NCBI GenBank assembly: GCA_963708865.1
Contig: CAVPUC010000007.1
Span: 14,970-78,969 of the forward strand
DNA: 64,000 bases
Source: DAIDKA01 sp963708865
GTDB lineage: Bacteria > Pseudomonadota > Gammaproteobacteria > Steroidobacterales > Steroidobacteraceae
Direction of reading: 5' to 3'
The stretch's first letter is position 1, and every line of letters begins with the position of its first letter. Made by a program: the position numbers and the translations under genes. Positions 37,215 through 45,943 of the stretch are shown here, one piece after another. The notes below the pieces were generated by a model, which ran no database searches, was not told where the DNA came from, and saw only the letters and a program-made list of their open reading frames with translations.

Positions 37215-38174
37215 ATGACCACTGAATTCAGCGCACCGGAGCAGGTGCAACGCTTCATATTCGAAGGCAAGCCGGTGCGCGGCCACTGGGTCGGCGTGGG
37301 CCAGGGTTGGCGGGATCTGCGCCAGTTCCGGGAGTACTCCCCACCCGTGCAGGAGCTGTTGGGTCAGGCCGTGTGTGCGGCGCTGCTCTTGGCGGCCACC
37401 TTGAAGTTCAAGGGCACCTTGACCCTGCAGCTGCAGGGCAACGGTGCCGTGGGGCTGCTCGTCGCGCAATGTACGCATGACTTCCGCTATCGGGCCCTGG
37501 CCCGGGCGCAGGGTGATGGCGCGGCGACATCGTTGACGCCGGAAGTGTTCCGCTGGCTGGTCGGGGATGAGGGCCGCCTGACGGTGACCATCGAGGCCGA
37601 GGAACGGGAGCTGCGCTATCAGGGCGTGGTGCCGTTGGCCGGGCATTCCCTGGCGGCCTGCCTCGAGGAGTATTTCAACTCCTCCGAGCAGCTGCCGACG
37701 CGGGTGCGATTGGCCGCCGATGCCAACACGGCCGCCGGCCTTTTGGTGCAGCGCCTGCCGGGCGTGGGCGGCAGTTCCTCCGACTCCGCCGACGATGAGG
37801 CGGGCACGGCCTGGGAAAATGCGCAGGCAAGCCTCGAGGCCGTGACGGCCAGCGATCTGTTGCACTTCACCGGCGAGGAGCTGCTGCTGCAGGATTTCCG
37901 CCAGCACGACGTGCGGGTGTTTGCCGGCACGCCGGTCAAGTTCGAGTGCCGCTGCGATACGCAGCGCGTCGACACCATGCTGCGCGGTCTGGGCCAGGAT
38001 GAAGTGCGCGAGGTATTGAAGGAGCAGGGCGCCGTCACGGTGACCTGTGACTTCTGCAATCGTCCCTACCAGTACGACGCCGCCGCCGTGGATGCCCTGT
38101 TCGCCGCGGACGAGGCGGCCAATGCCGGCTCGGACGCCGAGCAGGGCCGCGACTCGGGGCAGGCGCTGCACTAA
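37215..38174 (+). CDS. hslO: Redox-regulated chaperone Hsp33
   Basis: Hsp33 is a cytosolic holdase activated by oxidation and unfolding. The protein is about 319 residues from the ATG at 37215 (the TTG at 37185 is less likely). The C-terminal zinc centre is complete: CRC in FECRCDTQRV and CDFC in VTCDFCNRPYQY. An internal acidic, Ser-rich linker (GGSSSDSADDEAG) looks longer than usual. It is convergent with the glycosyltransferase gene by a four-base overlap. Confidence 0.92.
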   Translation: MTTEFSAPEQVQRFIFEGKPVRGHWVGVGQGWRDLRQFREYSPPVQELLGQAVCAALLLAATLKFKGTLTLQLQGNGAVGLLVAQCTHDFRYRALARAQGDGAATSLTPEVFRWLVGDEGRLTVTIEAEERELRYQGVVPLAGHSLAACLEEYFNSSEQLPTRVRLAADANTAAGLLVQRLPGVGGSSSDSADDEAGTAWENAQASLEAVTASDLLHFTGEELLLQDFRQHDVRVFAGTPVKFECRCDTQRVDTMLRGLGQDEVREVLKEQGAVTVTCDFCNRPYQYDAAAVDALFAADEAANAGSDAEQGRDSGQALH

Positions 38175-39436
38175 GCCAAGCCCAGCACCGCCATGAGGTG
38201 GTTCGCGGCAATGGCGGCGCCATCGACGCTTCTGACCTTGACCGCCAGCTCCTGGGCGGCATCGCTGTAGGCCCGGCTGCCGAGCAGGGGTCGCAGCTCG
38301 CGCACCAGGCGCGCAGCGCTTGCGCGTTTGAACGGCAACGAGCGGGCCACGCCCAGTTTGACGGCGCGTGCCGCATTGTCGGGCTGGTCAAACCAGACCG
38401 GGGTAATCAGTTGCGGTCGCCCGGCGCGCAGCGCCTGCGCGAGGGTGCCGATGCCGGCCTGGTGCACGATCGCGCAGGCGTGCGGGAACACCTGTGAATA
38501 CGGCAGGTAGCTGAATTCGCGCGCGGAGGCGGGCAGGTTCGGCACCGTGCCGGCACCGGTGAGCAGGATGGCGCGGCGCCCCAGCTGCCGGGCGGCTTCG
38601 AGGGCCTGCAGCCAGAAATCCGCGCCCAGCCACACCGCCGAGGATCCGAGCGCAAAGACGATGGGGGGATCGCCCGCGGCCAGGAACTGCCGCAACTGCG
38701 CAAGGCTCTGCGCATCGGGGGCGACGCCGTCGTAGCACGGTGTGCCGCACAGATGCGTGTGCGGCGGCCAATCCGGCTGCGGGTGCATCAAGGCCGCATC
38801 AAACAGCGCGAGCGTTCCTTGCGGGGAAAACTGGCCTTCGAACACCATGACCTGCGTGCTTGCGGGCAGCCCCAACTCGCGGCGGTAATCGTGCAGCGGC
38901 CGCTCCCAGCGGCGCACCGCGAGGCGGATGGAGCGCATCAGGGTGTCGTACGCCCAGGGCCCCATCGCCTTGGCGATCTTGAGCGAGTTGATCGGCGTCA
39001 GTGCCGGCGGGTCATGGCGCGACAGGAAACTCGCCGGCGCCAGGACACTGGAGAGCCACGGTTTGCGCTGCTCGGCGGCCACGACCTGCAGCATGAAAGT
39101 GAGCGGGTGGCTGACCAGCAGATCGGCGTCGCGGGCCGCCGCGCGCAGCTGCTGATGCGATTCGCGCAGATGCGGCATGATCAGCTCCTGGATCAGCGTC
39201 TGCGTGCCGCGCAGCCCATCGGCCACCCGCCGCGCCAGTTCCGCAGGCGTGCCCAGCTGCGCCAGACTCGGCGCCACCGGTGCGAACTCCAGGCCCGCGA
39301 CTTCCACGTTTGTCTGGTAGTCGCTGCTGGTCGCGATGCGCGCGTTGACGCCGCGCGCCTTGAGCGCGCGACCCACGGCGAGGTACGGGTGCAGATCCCC
39401 GAGCGAGCCAAACGTTGCCAGCACTACCCGTGCCAT
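38171..39436 (-). CDS. UDP-glycosyltransferase of the MGT/sterol-type GT-B family
   Basis: The product is about 421 residues. The N-terminal Rossmann region VVLATFGSLGDLHPYLAVGRALKARG and C-terminal donor-binding region (IVFALGSSAVW, YLPYSQVFPHACAIVHQAGIGTLAQALRAGRPQLITPVWFDQPDNA) match the COG1819/GT1 family. The acceptor is unknown; relatives glycosylate sterols, macrolides, rhamnolipid precursors or carotenoids. Its ATG shares a base with the mtgA stop, so the two may be co-expressed. No membrane anchor or signal is seen. Confidence 0.85.
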   Translation of the reverse strand: MARVVLATFGSLGDLHPYLAVGRALKARGVNARIATSSDYQTNVEVAGLEFAPVAPSLAQLGTPAELARRVADGLRGTQTLIQELIMPHLRESHQQLRAAARDADLLVSHPLTFMLQVVAAEQRKPWLSSVLAPASFLSRHDPPALTPINSLKIAKAMGPWAYDTLMRSIRLAVRRWERPLHDYRRELGLPASTQVMVFEGQFSPQGTLALFDAALMHPQPDWPPHTHLCGTPCYDGVAPDAQSLAQLRQFLAAGDPPIVFALGSSAVWLGADFWLQALEAARQLGRRAILLTGAGTVPNLPASAREFSYLPYSQVFPHACAIVHQAGIGTLAQALRAGRPQLITPVWFDQPDNAARAVKLGVARSLPFKRASAARLVRELRPLLGSRAYSDAAQELAVKVRSVDGAAIAANHLMAVLGLA

Positions 39437-40131
39437 CAATGCACATTGCGCAGGTAGGCGACATCGCCCAGATCGCGCATCTGGCCGAGGATCCACTCGC
39501 GCCGCTCGGTCACATAGGCCGAGGGTTTGTCCGCATGCAGACGCAGCGGATTGGGCAGCACCGCCGCCAGCTGCGCCGCCTCACCGCGCGTGAGCGCCGC
39601 GGCATGCTTGTGAAAGTAGCGCTGCGCCGCCGCCTCGACGCCAAACACATCAGGGCCGAACTGCGCGCTGTTCAGGTAGATCTCCAGAATCCGGCTCTTC
39701 GGCCAGCACAACTCCAGGAGCGTCGTGAACCACGCCTCGAGGCCCTTGCGCACGAAACTGTGGCCGCCCCACAGAAACAGGTTCTTGGCGGTCTGCTGAG
39801 AGAGGGTGCTGGCGCCGCGCGAACGGATCCCTTCTTGCTGTTCGCGCACGGCGTCCTGGATGGAGTCGAAGTCGAAGCCGTGATGGAACGGGAACTTCTG
39901 GTCCTCCGAGGCGATGACGGCGAGCTGCGCATTGGGGGAGATGTGCTCGCGATCCACCCAGGTGTGATGCAGGTGGAAGGCTGAGTCGCCCCCGATGAGC
40001 GCCGCGACCTCGGCCTGCACCATGAACGCGCTGGTGACGGGGTGCCACCAGCGCAGCAGCAGAACCGCGGCACTGCTCAGGACCAGGCCGGTCAGGAGCA
40101 GGCCGACAATCCAGTGCAGCAGCCGTTTAAT
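39436..40131 (-). CDS. mtgA: Monofunctional biosynthetic peptidoglycan transglycosylase, probable ATT start
   Basis: MtgA polymerises lipid II without transpeptidase activity. The first ATG in the frame (40023) would remove the membrane anchor. Upstream, the frame reads, after an ATT at 40131, KRLLHWIVGLLLTGLVLSS, followed by WWHPVTSAFM, which is the conserved MtgA start (M-K-R-L-L, TM helix, P-x-TSAFM). No ATG, GTG or TTG exists between the upstream stop and 40023. Either ATT is the start or the base is wrong. GT51 motifs follow: SEDQKFPFHHGFD (catalytic Glu), RGASTLSQQTAKNLFLW and EIYLNSAQFG. Size is about 231 residues. Confidence 0.88.
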   Translation of the reverse strand: MKRLLHWIVGLLLTGLVLSSAAVLLLRWWHPVTSAFMVQAEVAALIGGDSAFHLHHTWVDREHISPNAQLAVIASEDQKFPFHHGFDFDSIQDAVREQQEGIRSRGASTLSQQTAKNLFLWGGHSFVRKGLEAWFTTLLELCWPKSRILEIYLNSAQFGPDVFGVEAAAQRYFHKHAAALTRGEAAQLAAVLPNPLRLHADKPSAYVTERREWILGQMRDLGDVAYLRNVH

Positions 40132-40618
40132 TGGCCGCGACTTCGCGCGCGGAGATGATCACCACGTCCTCCACCGGCACATCGTCATGACCGCGGCGAC
40201 GCCCGGTCTTCACCGCGGCAATCTGATCGATCACATCCATGCCGTCCACGACCTTGCCGAACACGGCATAACCGTATGAGCCCGGCTTGTGATCGAGGAA
40301 CTCATTGTCCTTGAGGTTGATGAAAAACTGCGAGGTGGCGCTGTTGATGTCGTTGGTGCGTGCCATCGACAGGGTGCCGCGCTCGTTCTTCACGCCATTG
40401 GTCGCCTCGTTCTTGATGGGCGCGTGATTGGACTTCTGGCTCATGTCAGGCGTCATCCCGCCGCCTTGGATCATGAAGCCGGGGATGACGCGGTGGAAGA
40501 TGAGGCCATCGAAGAATTCCTCACGCACATAGCGCTGGAAATTCTCGACCGAGATCGGCGCCTCCTCGTTCAGCAGCTCGATGGTGAAATCGCCGAGCGT
40601 GGTCTGGAATCGGATCAT
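40127..40618 (-). CDS. ppiB: Peptidyl-prolyl cis-trans isomerase B (cyclophilin)
   Basis: The protein is a cytoplasmic-type cyclophilin of 163 residues, without a signal peptide. The start ATG at 40618 follows AGGAAG. Active-site sequence FHRVIPGFMIQGGG and FFINLKDNEFLD are clear, with GYAVFGKVVDGMDVI near the end. The last codons overlap the mtgA frame. Confidence 0.94.
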   Translation of the reverse strand: MIRFQTTLGDFTIELLNEEAPISVENFQRYVREEFFDGLIFHRVIPGFMIQGGGMTPDMSQKSNHAPIKNEATNGVKNERGTLSMARTNDINSATSQFFINLKDNEFLDHKPGSYGYAVFGKVVDGMDVIDQIAAVKTGRRRGHDDVPVEDVVIISAREVAAN

Positions 40619-40650
40619 GAAAAGCTTCCTTTGGCTAGGTGGCGCGATCT

Positions 40651-41487
40651 TCACGTCCATTGGCCTTCGGTCACCCGTTCGTGGCCCGCCAGATCGCGAT
40701 GCGAGCGTACGCTGCCGAAGCCGCGCGCGACAAGTTCGCGGGCCACGGCACTGCCCTGCGCAGCCCCGTGCTCCAGCGCGAGCCAGCCCCCGGGCAGCAG
40801 ATGCTCCGGGGCGGCCTGGATGATGGCGCGCAGGTCCGCCAGCGCATCGGCGCCCGGCGTCAGCGCCTGCCGCGGCTCATCCTTGAGGGTGAGCAGTGCC
40901 GGGTCGTGGGCGTCCACATAGGGCGGGTTGCTCACCACCAGGTCGAACGCGCGGGCGGGGAGCCCGGCAAACCAGTTCCCCAGTTCAAATTCGACCTTGA
41001 GCCCCAGGCGCCGGGCATTGTCGCGGGCGACGGCCAGTGCCGCGGCCGAGGCATCCGTCGCCAGCACCGACCAGGCGGGCCGCTCCGCAGCCAGGGATAG
41101 GGCAATGGCCCCTGAGCCGGTGCCCAGATCCACCACCCGCGCGCGCTCGAGGCGGCACAAGGCGAGGCCGCGTTCCACCAGCAGTTCCGTCTCGGGTCGC
41201 GGCACCAGCACATCGCGGGTCACGCGCAGTTCAAGGGTCCAGAACTCGCGTATGCCGGTGATATAGGCCAGCGGCTCGCCCGCGGCGCGACGCTCGATGA
41301 GGGCCAGATAGCGCTGCATATCCTCGGGCGTGCGGGGCTCCTCGGGATGGGACCTGAGGCGCACGCGCGGCACGCCGAGGCTGAAGGCCAGCAGGATACC
41401 GGCATCGAGATTCGGCTGTTCCAGGACCCGCGCCAGCACCGCTGCGCCTCGCGCCAGCAAATCCGAAGTCGTGGGCTGCACGGTCAT
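40651..41487 (-). CDS. prmC: Release factor glutamine methyltransferase
   Basis: PrmC methylates the GGQ glutamine of release factors 1 and 2. The 278-residue protein has an N-terminal helical domain, VPRPETELLVE, SAM-binding VVDLGTGSGAIAL and the catalytic NPPY motif (LVVSNPPYVDAHD). It usually follows prfA directly; here four genes lie between prfA and prmC. It is divergent from the membrane protein at 41504. Confidence 0.94.
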   Translation of the reverse strand: MTVQPTTSDLLARGAAVLARVLEQPNLDAGILLAFSLGVPRVRLRSHPEEPRTPEDMQRYLALIERRAAGEPLAYITGIREFWTLELRVTRDVLVPRPETELLVERGLALCRLERARVVDLGTGSGAIALSLAAERPAWSVLATDASAAALAVARDNARRLGLKVEFELGNWFAGLPARAFDLVVSNPPYVDAHDPALLTLKDEPRQALTPGADALADLRAIIQAAPEHLLPGGWLALEHGAAQGSAVARELVARGFGSVRSHRDLAGHERVTEGQWT

Positions 41488-41503
41488 CCTTTAGTATTGG
41501 CGA

Positions 41504-42361
41504 ATGTCACAGATCTTATATCCCCCGGCCAAGCCGCAAACCATCGGTGAGGTGCTGCAGACCGGCGGCCAGATTTTCCGGCTCTCGCTGGGCGTCACCC
41601 TGCCTTACGGCGTCATGGTCGCGATTTGCGGCGATCTGGCCAACTTGCGTAATCTGAGCGTGGGTCTGCCACCGCAGATCCTCGACAGCACCGACCCGGT
41701 GTGGTGGGCCTGGTATGTGGCCGGCAGCATTCTCGCGCTGCTGTTCATCAGTGCCCTGATCCTGCGCCAGAAGGCGCTCGCTTCCGGCGAGCGCACCAGT
41801 GTGATGCTGGAGATGCGCCAGGCCTGCGTGCTGCTGTCACGCTTGATCGTGTGCGTGGCGCTCTCCAGCGTGGCGGTCAGTATCGCCCTGCTGCCCTTCG
41901 TCCTCGCGCTGCCCATGACCGGCCTGAATCCATCGCTCACGAACCTTGCCTCCGCGAATGTGGGCATGCTGTTGCTGCTCATTCCGCTGTCGTTGCCGGC
42001 GGCGTGGCTGTCCTTGGGGCTGTTCTTCGCACCGCCGGTGCTGGTGGTGAGGAAACTCGGTCCCATCGAGGCCATGCGCGTGAGCTTCAGTCTGTTGCGG
42101 GGCAACTGGTGGCGCACCTCGGTGCTGACGGCCGCATTGCTCGGCGTGCTGCTGCTGATGTTGATGCTGGTGTTCACGCTCGCGGGCGTCGCGGTGATGG
42201 TGGCGGGCATCTCCGATGTGAAACTCGCGACCACGTTGGCCATTCCGTTGGGCATTGTGTGCGGCGCCATCATGGTGCCGTGGTGCGGCGCGCTGGTGCT
42301 GGCCATGATGGGGGACCTGATGGTGCGCCAGGATGAGGGCAAGCGGGTGACACCACCATGA
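41504..42361 (+). CDS. Multi-pass membrane protein of unknown function
   Basis: The 285-residue protein has about six hydrophobic segments (for example VAGSILALLFISALIL, LIVCVALSSVAVSIALLPFVLAL, MLLLLIPLSLPAAWLSLGLFF, LLGVLLLMLMLVFTLAGVAVM). It resembles the BPSS1780-like/DUF membrane group found next to regulators, with the loop GPIEAMRVSFSLLRGNWWRT between helices. The stop overlaps the response regulator ATG, so it forms an operon with the two-component pair. No enzymatic motif is seen. Confidence 0.72.
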   Translation: MSQILYPPAKPQTIGEVLQTGGQIFRLSLGVTLPYGVMVAICGDLANLRNLSVGLPPQILDSTDPVWWAWYVAGSILALLFISALILRQKALASGERTSVMLEMRQACVLLSRLIVCVALSSVAVSIALLPFVLALPMTGLNPSLTNLASANVGMLLLLIPLSLPAAWLSLGLFFAPPVLVVRKLGPIEAMRVSFSLLRGNWWRTSVLTAALLGVLLLMLMLVFTLAGVAVMVAGISDVKLATTLAIPLGIVCGAIMVPWCGALVLAMMGDLMVRQDEGKRVTPP

Positions 42362-43050
42362 ATCTGCTGCTGATTGAAGATGACCTGGAGGCCGCCAAGT
42401 TTCTCTTGAAGGGGCTGAAGGAGAGCGGTTACGCCGTATCCTTGGCGGTCGATGGCCGCGACGGGCTCAAACAGGCGCAGGAACAGGCCTTTGACCTCCT
42501 GATCACCGATCGCATGCTGCCGCATCTGGATGGCTTAAGCGTGGTGCGGGCGCTGCGCGAACAGGGCGTGCGAACCCCGGTACTGGTCTTGAGCGCGCTC
42601 GGGACCGTCGATGATCGGGTGCTGGGCCTCAAGGCCGGCGGCGATGATTACCTGACCAAGCCGTTCGCGTTCTCGGAGCTGCTCGCGCGGGTCGAGGCGC
42701 TGCTTCGGCGCAGCGCCGCCGAAAAGAATGTGCCCCAGACACGGCTGCGCGTGGCGGACCTGGAGATGGATCTGCTCAGCCGCTCGGTGACGCGCGCGGG
42801 CAAGGAAATCCAGCTCACTGCCCGCGAGTTCAAGCTGCTGGAGTTCCTGATGCGCCATGCCGACCAGGTGGTGACGCGCACCATGCTGCTCGAGGGGGTG
42901 TGGGATCTGCAGTTCGATCCGCAGACCAATCTGATCGACGTGCACATGAGCCGGTTACGCCAGGCGGTAGACAAGGGGTTCGCACGACCGCTGATTCACA
43001 CCGTGCGCGGCGCGGGCTATGTGATCCGCGATGAAGATCAGCCCGTTTAG
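42358..43050 (+). CDS. OmpR-family response regulator
   Basis: The 230-residue protein has a receiver (IEDDLEAAKF, phospho-acceptor in LLITDRMLP near residue 51, LTKPFAFSELLAR) and a C-terminal winged helix (QLTAREFKLLEFLMRH, LEGVWDLQFDPQTNLIDVHMSRLRQAV). It closely follows the CopR/QseB/PcoR type arrangement. The ATG overlaps the membrane protein stop, and the kinase starts 20 bases before its end. Confidence 0.93.
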   Translation: MNLLLIEDDLEAAKFLLKGLKESGYAVSLAVDGRDGLKQAQEQAFDLLITDRMLPHLDGLSVVRALREQGVRTPVLVLSALGTVDDRVLGLKAGGDDYLTKPFAFSELLARVEALLRRSAAEKNVPQTRLRVADLEMDLLSRSVTRAGKEIQLTAREFKLLEFLMRHADQVVTRTMLLEGVWDLQFDPQTNLIDVHMSRLRQAVDKGFARPLIHTVRGAGYVIRDEDQPV

Positions 43051-44407
43051 GACCTCCGCGGCGCGCCTGGCGCTGGGCTACGGCGCCATCTTTACCCTGG
43101 GAGTCAGTGCGCTGCTGGGCACGGTCTACTTCCTCACCACCAGGGTCATCAACAACGAGGTCGATGCCATCATCTCCGCGGAACTGGAGGGCCTCACGAT
43201 TGAATACCATCGCTATGGGCTGTCGGGGCTTGCCGAGGAGATGAGCTTTCGTACCGATAGCTGGTGGCAGACCGGGGCGGTGTATCTGCTGGTGGATGCG
43301 AATCTCGAGAAGGAGGTCGGGAACCTCACGAGCTGGCCCTTCGATGGCATCCCCAACAGCCAATGGACCGAATTCGATCTCAAATCGCCGAATGAGGATG
43401 ACAAGGTGCGGATGCATCCGGTGCGGGCCAGTGTGTCACTGCTGCCCGATGGTCATCGGCTGCTGGTCGGCATCGATGTGACGCAGCAGCGGCGCTTCGC
43501 CAGCACCTTCCGTTACGCGACGCTGTGGGGCATCGTGTTGACCGCACTGGCCGGTGCCATCGCCGGATACTTTCTGAGCCGCAAGCTCACCCGCCGCGTG
43601 CAAAGCGCGGCGGATACCTGCGATGCCATTGTCGGCGGTGATCTCGAACGCCGCCTTCCCGTCGGCGGTTCGCAGGATGAATTCGATGCGCTGGCGCTGG
43701 CGGTCAACAACATGGTTGACCGGCTGGCGGAAAACACCCAGCTCTTGCGGGCCACCTTCGACAGTGCCGCGCACGATCTGCGCGGCCCGCTGTACCGGCT
43801 GCGCGGCCGGCTCGAGGATGCGGGGCGGATGCCGACGACGGAGGCACCGGTGAAGGCCGGCATCGATTCGGCGCTGACCGAACTGGACCGGGTGCAGCGC
43901 ACGCTCGCCACGCTCTTGCAGATCGCCCAGGCGGAGAGCGGCATGGCGGCAGCCAATCGTTCGCCCGTGGACCTGGCCGATCTGATCAATGACATCGGCG
44001 AGCTGTATGAGCCGGCGGCGCGCGAGAAGAGCCTGACGCTGCAGGTTCAGTCGACCGGTGACTGCCGAGTGAATGGCAACCGCCAGCTGCTCGCGCAGCT
44101 GGTTGCGAACCTGGTCGAAAATTCCCTCAAGTACATTACCGCCGGCGGCCATATCGATATCCGTGCGGCGCATGAGGGCCAGACGGTATGGCTGACGGTG
44201 GCGGACAACGGCCCGGGCATCGCGCCGGAGGATCGGGCTGCGGCGCTCAAGCCCTTCGTACGCCTCCCCCAGGCGCAATCCACGGATGGCAGTGGGCTGG
44301 GTTTAAGCCTGGTCGCGGCGATCGCCAGACTCCATCACGCGCAGCTCCTGCTCGAAGACAATGAGCCGGGCCTAAGGGTTCGGCTTGGGTTGGCTGCCGG
44401 GACGTAA
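43031..44407 (+). CDS. Sensor histidine kinase
   Basis: The protein is 458 residues: TM1 (LALGYGAIFTLGVSALLGTVYFLT), a periplasmic sensor of about 120 residues, TM2 (LWGIVLTALAGAIAGYFLS) and HAMP. The HisKA has a somewhat unusual H-box AAHDLRGPL (about residue 247; Asp-Leu replaces Glu-Phe, as in some QseC/CopS types). The HATPase has NLVENSLKYI, DNGPGIAPED and GSGLGLSLV. It pairs with the regulator encoded just upstream. The signal is not evident. Confidence 0.92.
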   Translation: MKISPFRTSAARLALGYGAIFTLGVSALLGTVYFLTTRVINNEVDAIISAELEGLTIEYHRYGLSGLAEEMSFRTDSWWQTGAVYLLVDANLEKEVGNLTSWPFDGIPNSQWTEFDLKSPNEDDKVRMHPVRASVSLLPDGHRLLVGIDVTQQRRFASTFRYATLWGIVLTALAGAIAGYFLSRKLTRRVQSAADTCDAIVGGDLERRLPVGGSQDEFDALALAVNNMVDRLAENTQLLRATFDSAAHDLRGPLYRLRGRLEDAGRMPTTEAPVKAGIDSALTELDRVQRTLATLLQIAQAESGMAAANRSPVDLADLINDIGELYEPAAREKSLTLQVQSTGDCRVNGNRQLLAQLVANLVENSLKYITAGGHIDIRAAHEGQTVWLTVADNGPGIAPEDRAAALKPFVRLPQAQSTDGSGLGLSLVAAIARLHHAQLLLEDNEPGLRVRLGLAAGT

Positions 44408-44662
44408 AATCGCGTGGCTGCGGTGCGCGGCCATGCAGCTTTTGATGAAGGTTTCGCGCGCCGTGGTCTGCAGCTTCTTGGCATCGGCCGTGGCGTTGCA
44501 GCCGCGCATGCGCTGCTGCACGGACTTCGAGACCGGCGTCGCCGGCACCGCCTGCAGGGGCGGCCTCGCGGTGACGGACGGGGCCACAGTGCCGGAATCG
44601 GCGTGGGCCATCTGCATGGCCAGCGCGATCCCGGCCGCCAATACGAGCAGACGCGGATTCAT
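44372..44662 (-). CDS. PsiF-repeat-like secreted protein
   Basis: The product is 96 residues, with a signal peptide (LLVLAAGIALAMQMAHA) and one PsiF-type repeat near the C-terminus (QRMRGCNATADAKKLQTTARE, followed by TFIKSCMAAH), with the two Cys about 22 residues apart. PsiF proteins are phosphate-starvation-inducible in enterobacteria; the function is unknown. The 3' end overlaps the end of the kinase gene on the other strand. The ATG at 44662 is chosen over an upstream TTG. Confidence 0.7.
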   Translation of the reverse strand: MNPRLLVLAAGIALAMQMAHADSGTVAPSVTARPPLQAVPATPVSKSVQQRMRGCNATADAKKLQTTARETFIKSCMAAHRSHAILRPGSQPKPNP

Positions 44663-44749
44663 CCGCAAACAATAGCGAACCTGCTTGTGCGGGCGGCTTG
44701 CGGGCGTATTAAGAATGCTTAACGCATCTTGAGCGGGCGCTGCGCACGC

Positions 44750-45829
44750 TCACAGCACGGCGGCCAGCTCCTCGGCCTGATGTTCCTGCTGCAGGGCGCC
44801 GATGAGTTCGTCCAGATTGCCATCCATGACGTCCGCCAGCTTGTAGAGCGTCAGATTGATGCGGTGATCGGTGACGCGTCCCTGCGGAAAGTTGTAGGTG
44901 CGGATGCGCTCGGAACGATCACCGCTGCCCACCTGCAGTTTGCGCGCGTGCGCCTGTTCGCTGTGCTGCTTCTCCTGCTCGGCGGCGAGCAGCCGCGCCT
45001 TCAGCAGCGACATCGCCTTGGAACGGTTCTTGTGTTGTGAACGCTCCTCCTGGCACTCGACCACCAGCCCGCTCGGAATATGCGTGATCCGGATGGCCGA
45101 ATCGGTCTTGTTCACGTGCTGGCCGCCGGCGCCCGAGGAGCGGTAGGTGTCGATGCGCAGATCGGCCGGATTGATGTCGACCTTCTCCACTTCATCGACT
45201 TCGGGCAGGATCGCCACGGTGCACGCGGAGGTGTGAATCCGGCCCTGCGCTTCGGTGGCGGGCACCCGCTGCACGCGGTGGGTGCCGGATTCGAAACGGA
45301 ACTGGAAGAAGGCATTGTGTCCGGCGATGCGGCAGATCACTTCCTTGTAGCCGCCGTGCTCACCGGCACTTTCGCTCATGATCTCGGTCGTGAAGCCGCG
45401 GGACTGGGCGTAGCGCAGGTACATGCGCAGCAGGTCGCCGGCGAAAATCGCCGCCTCATCCCCGCCCGTCCCCGCGCGCACCTCCAGGAAGATATTCTTT
45501 TCATCGCGCGGATCGCGCGGCACCAGGAGGCTGCGCAGCTGCGCCTCGGTGCGCTCGAGGGCGCCGCCCAGGCGCTGCACCTCCTCCGCCGCCATGTCGC
45601 GCATGGACGGATCCGGATCCGCCGCCATCTGCTGCGCGGTCGCCAGATCCGATTCCAACGCCCGATAGTCCCGGAAGCCTTCGGTGAGGGGCTGCAGGCG
45701 CGAATATTCCATCGACAGTTCACGAAACTGCTGCGAACCGCCGTCGGTGGACGGTTCAGCCAGCAGGCCACCCACTTCCTCGAAGCGGTCGACCATTCTT
45801 TCCAGGCGTTGGCGAATCGAATCCTTCAT
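44750..45829 (-). CDS. prfA: Peptide chain release factor 1
   Basis: RF1 terminates translation at UAA and UAG. The protein is 359 residues. The GGQ loop (YRSSGAGGQHVNKTDSAIR) and decoding-region PAT-equivalent (RVPATEAQGRIHTSAC) are both visible. It is divergent from the TPR lipoprotein with 114 bases between starts. In Pseudomonas hemA lies upstream of prfA at this point; no hemA is present here. Confidence 0.95.
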   Translation of the reverse strand: MKDSIRQRLERMVDRFEEVGGLLAEPSTDGGSQQFRELSMEYSRLQPLTEGFRDYRALESDLATAQQMAADPDPSMRDMAAEEVQRLGGALERTEAQLRSLLVPRDPRDEKNIFLEVRAGTGGDEAAIFAGDLLRMYLRYAQSRGFTTEIMSESAGEHGGYKEVICRIAGHNAFFQFRFESGTHRVQRVPATEAQGRIHTSACTVAILPEVDEVEKVDINPADLRIDTYRSSGAGGQHVNKTDSAIRITHIPSGLVVECQEERSQHKNRSKAMSLLKARLLAAEQEKQHSEQAHARKLQVGSGDRSERIRTYNFPQGRVTDHRINLTLYKLADVMDGNLDELIGALQQEHQAEELAAVL

Positions 45830-45943
45830 CGCACCTTACAATAAAGTTACAAATTAGCCCGCAAACGGGCGCGGCATTCTCGGGGATGGCCACCGCAGGT
45901 GACAAGGCGTGTGTGCGGCGCTCCACACAGATATAGTGGGCCC

